Shown here in pieces: positions 55,465 through 64,000 of a stretch of DNA of 64,000 nucleotides (the stretch's first letter is position 1; the number at the start of each line of letters is the position of its first letter). The DNA is taken from assembly GCA_016617855.1 (NCBI GenBank), contig JAECUM010001922.1, positions 1 through 64,000 of the forward strand, in the 5' to 3' direction. A program made the translations under genes and the position numbers. Under the pieces are notes generated by a model. That model saw only the letters and a list, made by a program, of their open reading frames with translations. It was not told the origin of the DNA and searched no databases. This DNA comes from Megalonaias nervosa (taxonomy: Eukaryota > Mollusca > Bivalvia > Unionida > Unionidae).

Positions 55465-55700
55465 CTACAGACCTAGTCATGCTGTTGACACAGTATATGG
55501 TAGATATTATTCTAAACATAAAAGACCCAGATTTGCTGTTGACACAACATAGGGCAGATATGGGTCTAAATGGTTTGTGGTCCAGCAGACCCAGAAATGG
55601 TTTTGATATATGATACAGCAGTTACTTGTCTAAACATTGCAGACCCACACATACTGTTGGTACACAATACAGAGGATACGGGTGTAAACTGTTTGTGGTA
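55465..55700. repeat. Short tandem repeat, unit about 60-65 bases, four degenerate units
   Basis: CAGACC.A......TGCTGTTGACACA.(A/C)ATA...(G/C)AGATA...GTCTAAAC(A/T) recurs at about 55,468, 55,524, 55,588 and 55,647. Confidence 0.55.
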
Positions 55701-56834
55701 AGGTGCAAAATACACTTGGATTACTGTTATAAAATTTCAAGTAACTACTAACCCTGTCCAATTAAAAAAAAAGATAACAATGTTTAATATGATGGAAATG
55801 GGTAAAACTCTACAAGGATATAAGAAGATTCACCTATTCACACATTACCTAAGGTGAGCTAAAACAAAATATGGAATGTCTCAATCCAAATCAATTTGGT
55901 GAGACTTGGACAACAATCCCATTGAATAAGGGCAGAAGTTGATGAAGATGAAATTTACATAATTTATTCTTGTTCCCAAATGTTTCCACTCTTTCGATGC
56001 CTCTCCTTCTGTGATTCAAATGCAGCTTAATTGGAACGGTACCATCTCTTGTGATGGACAAAATTGTAGAAATGTGCAGCACTATTTTGTTGCAGGTCAA
56101 GATGGTTTCTCGTAATGGGCAGTTTTTAATAAGATTTATCCACATAAAAAGGATGAGTTACATCCTTATTTTAAATTTTTTTTTTGTCCTTGTTTTAAAG
56201 TTTACATCCTTAAGTTTGTTTTAAAATTATTTCTCAAAAACACAAAATGGGGAAAATAAATGTAGGAATGGATATACCATTATATGAGGACAAAAATGTG
56301 TAAAGATAAACAATCATTCAAAAAGTGTTTCAGAATCTGTAAAAAAGGAACGAATTGATGAACCAACCTCAGTCTGAATAACATGTGTTTTCTCTCTAAT
56401 CATAATCCATAGTAAGATCTGAGAAATCCAGACCTGAAAAAATAAATGAATATAAATATAATCCCAGCACTACTACTTCTACTACCACCACCACTGCCAC
56501 TATTACTACTACTACAACTACTACTACTGATTTCCCTCATTATAAAATTCTTCAGTATATCATTGTCTCTTATATTGTCCAGGTATGGGATCCCATGAAA
56601 ATGGGTAGACTTCTTTGTCCTTAAGGCTACTCTTTTAGTTTTATTGTAAATCTTAGCTGTTCAGAAAATAAAACAAGTGACTTTTTATCATTAGACACTC
56701 TAATGCACCATAGACATCCCTCAATATAAGGTTCTCTCAATTGTAACACCAGTCACTTTCATATCATTATATAGAGGGAGCACTTCACTATTACTAATGC
56801 TGTTATTGTTGATTTTACTATTGCAACTAGTAAT
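55701..56834. other. Non-coding stretch
   Basis: ACT-rich microsatellite at about 56,468-56,527. No gene. Confidence 0.5.
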
Positions 56835-58760
56835 ACTACTAACCAATTATCTGCCAACCATATACAGCATTATACACAGGGAGTAGTAAATTATTACCAG
56901 TACTATTATTATTACTATCACTAATAATATTATTAGCCAATTATATGCCTACCATATCCAGCATTACATACAGGGAGTAGTAATATATAACCTGTCCTGT
57001 TATTATTATTACACCTCTTCCTCGATAACTCACGCACAACGGGGTCCACAAACATAAAATGCACTATAAGCTAGGGCGTGAGTTACCGAGGGACCTCCAA
57101 AAATTGAAAAAATCCACTTAGGCTATACTTCGAAGGAACCGCGGGCGGGGATGTGAGCTGTTTAATGACTGAATCCTCGTTTTACAATAATGTCGATAAT
57201 AATTGTGAAAAATGTGCTTTTTCTAATGAAGTTGTTCGTTATTCTGTATAAATAACATTTATTTTCAAAATGTCCAACATGTGAAAGATCGTTCCAACTG
57301 GTTTCAACAATCATCACGTGTACATGAAGACATCTGTGTATTATGTCACTGCTTTTTTTGATTTGTTGATTAGTCTAGTTCCCGGAGTGGTATTTAATAG
57401 TACATTCCCAAGTCAGGAGTCAGAGTAGCAGGGAACTAGATTAACTGTTGATACATCACCAAACAAGATTCCTTTTCTTTTCTTCAAAAACTAGCAACAT
57501 TTATTTCGTGAGACAATCGTTTTCTATCGAAACTCAAATTTTGTATTGTTCAGTTAGTACAGTATTGATGCCATGATTTCATTTGAAGTGATGGTGAAAC
57601 TTCTTATCATCCTTGAGAATATCTCTAAGTGCCAGTACAGGAATTCTCTGAAACTCGCTTGCCCACAAAGGTCTGTATCCGTGAAACCAGGCTCTTTATT
57701 TTGGGAAGTATTCATTTCACTTGGTTTCCTTGCCATTTTTGATCACAATTATGAATGAGTTCGTTAAATTAAGGTAATTTATGTTACATACACAATAGCA
57801 TTTATAACAGTGTTCGACTTATCAACTGAGGTCAGTTCACCCAACATATGATAGGGACTGCTAGATTTTAAGTAGGATGGATTTGCGTGCATTTTAACTT
57901 TTCTTTTATTCAACCTCCTTTATTTTATTCAAAAGACATAACTGATGTGATAATACAAAGGAGGCCAGCTTTTAATTCAGTGCAACAATACAACCAATAC
58001 TTCTACAAGTCAGTCATCAAAACATGGTTGGGACTTAATTGGGTTCTCAGAGAAATGCCTGCAGACATAGCTGACACATTTTACGTTTAAATACAAATTG
58101 CAGTTATGATGATTACACTTAAGAGGAACTAAAAGATAGAATTAAAACACAAATTTCACTGAATAACAATGTTTTAATTTAATATTTAATTATTTATGTA
58201 CTGCCTACACTAGGCTTAAGTGACATTTTCATTGAATCGAAATTTCCTTGAATATTTTTAATTATGATGTACTAAGAATGTCATTTGGAAAGAAAATGTA
58301 ACCAATTATATGACTTCTTATGAAAAGCTGATAATTTCAAAATGTTGATTAAAATTTCCAAGTCCTCTCTATGGTTTTCAACCATGAAATGAGCGATATA
58401 TCAATGTTTCAGTTAGCAATTTTGATCGTGATTTTCTTCAAGTTAAATAAATAGGGATCAATTTTTGGGAGGTATTTTCTGGTAAAAAAAAGTGGGATCC
58501 ACATCTGACCCTGCATTATAAGTGGGTTCGCAAGTTATCAGGGTGCAAGTTATCGAGGGAGTGGTGTATTATTATTACTAGTAGATCTACTAACCAATTA
58601 CATGCCACCATATACATCATTATATACAAGGTATAGTAAATTATTACCAGTACTATTACTATTACTACTAACTGTGTTCCTACCATATACAGCATTATAT
58701 ACAGGGAGTAGTAAATTATATCCAGTACTACTAGTATTATTACTACTACTACTACTACTA
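56835..58760. repeat. Minisatellite (about 90-110-base units) split by a DNA transposon
   Basis: Units with ACCATATACAGCATTATA(C/T)ACA, GGGAGTAGTAAATTATTACCAG and TACTATTATTATTACTA occur at about 56,850 and 56,950 before, and 58,600 and 58,685 after, the transposon at 57,012-58,566. Confidence 0.75.
57012..58566. mobile_element. TA-targeting DNA transposon with about 20-base inverted ends, probably non-autonomous
   Basis: Left end CACCTCTTCCTCGATAACT (57,012), right end AGTTATCGAGGGAGTGGTG (58,566), inverted with a few mismatches and flanked on both sides by TA. The (CTC)GATAACT ends and TA target fit the Tc1/mariner superfamily, pogo/Tigger branch. No transposase is recognisable in the 1.55 kb; ORFs up to 67 codons carry no known motif. 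Confidence 0.7.
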
Positions 58761-59110
58761 CTAAAAACAAGCAAATAACATCAAGCCAATCCTAAACAAT
58801 GTGAAATATGAAAATCAGCTATGAAAAAAATGGAGTCTGATCATTCAGATTGGAATACTGCAAATTTTTAATCATAATTTTATTGTATAAATTACATGTC
58901 ATTGATTCAGAATGATTTTTGGTGGAAATGTGCTTCCGACAATCATCTTTACCACAAAATAACATGCACAAAGGTGGCAAATACAAGATAATAATTCTTA
59001 TGCCTGGAATATCTGAAACTCATCAAGGTTTTAGCAAGGTATAGGAAATACTCATTGGCTGTTCATTTTGATAGCTTTCCTGAACATTCTCAAACAAATC
59101 AGAATGCATT
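58761..59110. other. Non-coding stretch
   Basis: No feature recognised. Confidence 0.5.
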
Positions 59111-59114
59111 CCTG

Positions 59115-59742
59115 ATGTGATATATGATTGGTCAATATCAATTGCTTTTGTGATACTAGTACTTGATGTGATTTATGATTGGTCAATATTCACCTGCTTC
59201 TGTGATATAAGTACTTGATGTGATTTATGATTGGTTAATATTCAATTGCTTTTGTGATAAAAGTACTAGATGTGATTTATGATTGGTCAATATTCACTTG
59301 CTTCTGTGATATAAGTACTTGATGTGATTTATGATTGGTCAATATTTATTTGCTTCAGTGATATAAGTACATGTACTTGATGTGATTTATGATTGGTAAA
59401 TATTCAATTGCTTTTGTGATACTAGTACTTGATGTGATTTATGATTGGTCAATATTCACCTGCTTCTGTGATATAAGTACTTGATGTGATTTATGATTGG
59501 TTAATATTCAATTGCTTTTGTGATAAAAGTACTAGATGTGATTTATGATTGGTCAATATTCACTTGCTTCTGTGATATAAGTACTTGATGTGATTTATGA
59601 TTGGTCAATATTTATTTGCTTCAGTGATATAAGTACATGTACTTGATGTGATTTATGATTGGTAAATATTCAATTGCTTGTGTGATACAAGTACTTGATG
59701 TGATTTATGATTGGTCAATATTAATTTGCTTCTGTCATATAC
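59115..59742. repeat. Minisatellite with higher-order structure, monomer about 55-65 bases
   Basis: Monomer: TACTTGATGTGATTTATGATTGG(T/T)(C/A)AATATT..(C/A)(C/T)TTGCTT.(T/A)GTGATA. About eleven monomers. A block of four to five distinct monomers, from CACCTGCTTC at 59,191, repeats from CACCTGCTTC at 59,457: a higher-order period of 266 bases, present about twice. Confidence 0.9.
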
Positions 59743-59744
59743 AG

Positions 59745-59828
59745 GGGTGAAGCTAGACTTGAATTTTAGGGAGAAGTGACTTCTCCTTTTGGACAGAACA
59801 GAGAAGTGGACGCGAAGCAAAAAACGTG

Positions 59829-59862
<34 letters not shown>
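59745..59862. repeat. Dispersed module ending in (TA)n, copy at 48,540-48,687
   Basis: See the partner: same GTGAAGCTAGACTT...GGACAGAACAG...GAGAAGTGG order, then (TA)n at about 59,830-59,861. Confidence 0.7.
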
Positions 59863-59864
<2 letters not shown>

Positions 59865-60202
59865 GTGTGTTCTCTTATTTTAATTATGCCCTCTCTATTT
59901 CCCAGTATTCATGTTTGCATTTAACATTGGATTTAAGCAATGCTTTAATTTCAAGTAGAAAATTTTCTGAGTTACTTTGGTCATATGACTCTATAAATAA
60001 ATAATAGAAACCACATTGTAACACATTCTAACTGTGTAACCAGGTTACATTATTGTAATTGCAAGCTAGTAAAAATGCTTAATCAACTACCCATAATCAA
60101 TTATTTTTTAAATTTTTTTTTATATCTTCTAAAAAGCTCACAACAATGGCACTTTCAAAGATCTCTAAACGAGTTTGATTGAAACAACCCCTTTACTATG
60201 TC

Positions 60203-63190
60203 ATCATCATCATCATCAGTCCCATAGTCTGGTAGGCTGTTGAGGCACCACACAAGACCGAACAATCAGTTTCCTCCATTCCTCTTGATTTTCCGTCTTT
60301 CTCACTGAGTCGCTCAATGTCAAGCCTGTCCACTCTCAAATGTTGTCTTCCCACCTCTTTCTCTGCCTGCCTCTCTTTCTTCTTCCTTGTACAGTGCCTT
60401 GCAGGACTGTCTTGGCAAGTCCTGATGATCATGAGACATGCCCATACCACTGCAGTTTACGTTTTTTCACTGTGCTCAGGAGGTCTTCGTGAGGCCCAAT
60501 GGCTTGTCTGATCCTTTGCCGTATTTCTTCTTTGGTGACATGATCTTTGTATGAGACGCCGAGGATCTTTCGGAAGCATCTCATCTCTGTGGCTTGTATC
60601 CTTTTTTCTAAGTCAGCTGTTATGGTCCATGATTCACAGGCATAGAGAAATATGGAGATAACCAGTGAGTGCATCAGTCTGACCTTTGAACTGAGTGCGA
60701 TGTTCTTGTCGTTCCAGATGGGCTTCAGTTTTGTCAGCGCTGCTGTTGTCTGTGCAATCCTGGAGAGCACTTCAGGCTTTGACCCTTCATCTGTTACAAT
60801 TCCCCCCAAATACTTGAAGCTGTGGACTGTTTCTAGCTTCATACCTTGGACTCTGATGTCAGTACTGATGCCCTTGGCGTTGTTGGTCATCAGTTTGGTC
60901 TTCTCAGCACTGATTTCCATGCCGTAGGCTGTGGAGGTTTTGTCGAGGCTCTCTACTAAGCTAGCTATTTCTTGTTCATTTCCTGCTAATCCATCAATGT
61001 CGTTGGCAAAACGTAAGTTGGTGACTGTTTTGCCTCCGATGCTGACTGTCCCTTCATGCTTTTCAAGTGCGTCAGCCATGATTCTCTCCAGAAGGATGTT
61101 GAATAGTGTGGGAGAGAGCAGAGGGCCTTGTCTGACTCTGACTGTCATTCTGAACCAGTCCCATATGCTGCCGTTGAAGTATACTACACTGGTGGCCTTG
61201 TCATACAGGTGCTCTATTACTGTGATGAGGTTGGCATTGATGTTGTACAGTCTCATGGTCGCCCACAAGGCTGCATGCCATACCCTGTCAAATGCCTTCT
61301 TGAAATCCACGAAGATGTGGTACAGATCTTGCTGGTGTTGGAGGTACTTCTCACACAATATCCCGAGGTTGAAGATCTGCTCTGTTGTGCTGTGCCCTGC
61401 TCTGAAACCTGCCTGCTCCTCGGCAATGATCTTTTCAGCCTGTGGCTTTAGTCTGTTTAGCAGTATCCTCAACATGACTTTGCTTGGATGGCTTATAAGA
61501 CTGATTGTACAGTGGTTTTGACACTGTTGTAAATTGCCTTTCTTGGGGAGAGTGATAATCAGTGATTGTGTCCACGGCGATGGCCATTCTCCTGTTAGCC
61601 AGATCTTGTTGCATATGTTTGTGAGGGCGCTAATCATTGCTTCTCCCCCTGCTTGGACCAGTTCTGCTGGGATGTTGTCCACTCCTGCCGACTTCCTCTT
61701 TTTCAACGATCTCACTGCTGCTTCTACTTCATCCCGTAGGATAGGGTGGTTGTCGTTGTTAGTTGCTGGAGGGACGTTCAGTACCTCTGGATCTATTATG
61801 GGTTGGTGGTTGTAAAGTTCTGCGCAGTACTCTGTCCATCTTTTCAGAATGTCTTTTTCTTCTGTGAGGCAGTGCCCGGCTTTGTCCTGTAAGGAAGTAA
61901 CTCGCCGTTGTTTTGTGCTTATTAGATCTTTGACCAGCTGGTACGCTTTCTTGCTGTTGTTCCTTTTCAAGTTTCCCTCAATGTCTTTGGACTGTTCTTC
62001 TATCCAGTTCTCTTTTGCTTTTTTCATGCTTTTCTTGACTTCCCGGTTGACTGCCTTAGACTGCTCTTCCCCTTCTGTATCATTCTTCTTTTTCTTCAGC
62101 TCCCTCCTCTTGTCACACAGGTACAGGACCTCAGCTGTGACCCAGGGCTTCTTGACTGGGCGATGTCTACCAAGGATCTCACTGGCTGTTTTGGTCGTTG
62201 CTGTATTAAAGGTGGTGATCAACTTGTCCATGTCTGTATTGTCAGCGTCGAGGATGGTGAGCGGTGCAAATTTCCCACCAATCTTTGCTTGGAAGGCTTC
62301 TGCTACTTCTGGATCCTTCAGTTTCTCGAGATCGAACTTTATTCTTGTTTGGTTATCTTTCTTGACCTTCCTTAGATGTAGCCTGAAGGTCATCATCACC
62401 AGATCATGGTCACTTCCAATGTCCGCTCCGGGAAAGCTTCGAGTCTTGGCGATGTTTACACTTGACTGTATGCGCCTCTTTACCATGATGTAGTCGATCT
62501 GACTGTGAGAGTCTCCACTTGGACTGTGCCATGTTCATCTTCTGGATACTTTGTGTTGGCTGAAGGTGTTTGCCAGCATAAGGTCATTGTAACTAGCGAA
62601 TTCCAGAAGCCTCAGGCCTCTCTCGTTGGTCTGTGCATTGCAGCAATGCCCACATGTTCCTTTCCAGTTCATGCAAGCATCCTCACCTATCTTGGCATTC
62701 CAATCGCCTTGCACAACCAGAATGTCTTTCTTCATTGTTTTATCCACAGCTTCTTGTAGCTGGTCATAGAAGTCTTCCACATCTGCGTCATCATAGTCTG
62801 ATGTTGGGGCATATGCCTGTATGATGGTGATGTTGAATGGAGTTGCCCTGAGGCGGATGGTGATGAGCCGGCTGGAGACTGGCCGACAGCCCATGACAGT
62901 ACTCACGCTGTCCTTGTGGATAAGAAACCCAACTCCCTGCTCATATTTGTCCTCTCTACTTCTGAAGTACAGTTTGTGGCCTTCCAAAGTAGTTGTTTCT
63001 CCAATATTCTTCCATCTTACCTCACAGAGTCCTAGGATGTTCCAGCGGTATCTGTTCATTTCATATGTAAGCTCCTTTAGCTTTCCTGCTGCTCTCAGTG
63101 TTCTTACATTCCAGGTGCCAATGGTGATGTTGTTCCTGACACGAATCTTGCTGCTCTTTACTATGCACATGAGGGCAAATGCACATCTTC
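60203..63190 (-). mobile_element. RTE-like LINE, nearly full length, ORF interrupted by stops only
   Basis: Minus strand. From ATG at 63,170 an apurinic-type endonuclease: GTWNVRTLRAAGKL, GLCEVRWK, QAYAPTSD and VVQGDWNAKIG, then, after a TGA at about 62,534 in the same frame, GSDHDLVMMTF (last endonuclease motif). The RT follows: LPKKGNLQQCQN, EEQAGFRAGHSTTEQ, FVDFKKAFDRVWH (motif A), VRQGPLLSPTLFN (motif B) and FANDIDGLAG (motif C, with Asn where the first catalytic Asp is expected), then FKYLGGIVTDEG and SLVISIFLYACESWT. TGA at 60,429 and a second TGA at about 60,340 interrupt the basic C-terminus (KRWEDN); stop at about 60,218 and an ATG-repeat tail at 60,203-60,217. No frameshift in about 980 codons. 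Confidence 0.9.
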
Positions 63191-63800
63191 AGATCATACT
63201 GTTTGTCCTCATTTCTTTGTTGCGGATAAAACATTACCGTAACTATCCATACATTACATACTAAAATGCACACAATTACAGATGTAGCTCCTTTATAGTC
63301 GGTATATGAACAAAATCCCTGTTACTAACAGAATCAACACAGACGTGAGTGCATCTATTTTTAGAAGGAAGGTTTTCGTAATGTAATCACTCACTTTATA
63401 AAGTTTGATTACAACAGTCCATTGATAGGATTGCAAACTTATGGATTTATTTGTCTACATACTTGTAGTAATTATAGGCCTTGGTTAAATAGTATCTGCT
63501 TCGCTGCTTTTTTCCATATTTTCACAAACACAAGTAAAGTCACAACTTTGACCTTTACAACACTTCTCACGAATTCCACAACACTGCATTGTCTGACCTA
63601 CATAATTGCATTTTAAAGTTAAATCTTAAATAACATAATACCTAGGCTTTGCCTTCTATGAATTGTATATTTTTCTGAATATATTTGCCCGATGATTTAC
63701 AAAAACAGACAATCTAATAAACTTGTACTTCCCAGACATAACGATGTCCGCCATTACTTCCCACAGGTGCTTGGCATGAGCTTGATGTTGAGAAAAACCA

Positions 63801-64000
63801 CAATCTGAAGGAAACAAATCATACAGAGTGACAAAATACCTCAGATTACCCCCATGACCCATTCCGACATAGGACCCTGACTATCATACTATATAAGAGT
63901 GTATATAGTATGATAGACAGGGTCCTATGTCAGAATGAGTCATGGGTACTCTGACATATTTTTGTCACTCTGTATCATTTTTTCCCTTCAGATTATGTTT
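63801..64000. repeat. Long palindrome, arms about 95 bases, spacer 6 bases
   Basis: CATACTATATA (63,884-63,894), spacer AGAGTG, TATATAGTATG (63,901-63,911); outward the arms keep matching with a few mismatches (CATAGGACCCTG/CAGGGTCCTATG, ACAGAGTGACAAAA/TTTTTGTCACTCTGT, ATCTGAAGG/CCTTCAGAT). The right arm reaches the window end, so it may extend further. Confidence 0.9.

Noticed and set aside
58516..58770. 84-codon minus ORF rich in Val/Ile/Tyr
   Set aside because: Translation of the ACT-type minisatellite.
59115..59742. CRISPR array
   Set aside because: Repeat and 'spacer' are both conserved between monomers, with higher-order structure; this is a minisatellite in eukaryotic DNA.
60652..62493. 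Plus-strand ORFs of 90-214 codons over the LINE
   Set aside because: Antisense of the RTE-like LINE ORF, whose minus frame has clear endonuclease and RT motifs.

Overview
The window is eukaryotic, AT-rich, repeat-dense DNA, most likely from a mollusc or a similar marine invertebrate. The basis is five copies of a tRNA-derived SINE, RTE-like and other non-LTR retrotransposons, a Penelope-like element with a GIY-YIG domain, pogo-like DNA transposons, many minisatellites, and above all Polinton/Maverick elements (protein-primed DNA polymerase B, retroviral-type integrase, adenovirus-type protease, packaging ATPase, capsid genes). The taxon is inferred from repeat types, not proven. No complete host gene with introns is visible; the best host-type gene is a C2H2 zinc-finger exon at 14.6-15.9 kb (minus).

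Layout. 1-7,674: right half of Polinton copy 1, with integrase, an HNH/NUMOD endonuclease, small ORFs, DNA polymerase B, a 148-codon ORF and a terminal repeat; the first 106 bases carry an opposite-strand fragment of a different Polinton integrase. 7,675-11,687: flank with decayed LINE fragments and a SINE. 11.7-17.57 kb: LINE/PHD remnants and the zinc-finger exon. 17,574-31,953: Polinton copy 2, bounded by inverted terminal repeats of about 0.73-0.82 kb. 31,954-36,085: second copy of the flank. 36.1-64 kb: mostly non-coding, with pogo-like transposons, SINEs, satellites, a Penelope-like remnant, a LINE 3' end, an almost full RTE-like LINE (60.2-63.2 kb, minus) and a long palindrome at the window end.

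Polinton copy 2 is organised as two divergent blocks. The minus-strand block (21.5 to 18.4 kb) holds a fibre gene built of phage-tail-fibre-like repeats ending in a discoidin (F5/8C)-like head, an unrecognised helical protein of about 440 codons, and a small two-helix membrane protein. The plus-strand block (21.5 to 31.2 kb) holds packaging ATPase, a coiled-coil protein, a small conserved protein, minor capsid (penton-type), a basic capsid-associated protein, double-jelly-roll major capsid, another conserved capsid-associated protein, a pX-like basic peptide, adenain-like cysteine protease, a parvovirus-type phospholipase A2 fused to integrase with chromodomain, DNA polymerase B, and the small ORF. 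Nearly every gene is broken by frameshifts or stops, so this is a degraded endogenous virus-like element. Copies 1 and 2 share 296-11,687 and 27,773-36,085 as a direct duplication. Copy 2 has lost about 3.1 kb (HNH gene and the front of the polymerase); copy 1 lacks the phospholipase half and everything upstream.

The most unusual points are the discoidin-tipped fibre, the PLA2-integrase fusion, the NUMOD/HNH endonuclease, the unrecognised minus-strand gene, and terminal repeats dense in TTACGTAA and kappa-B-like sites.
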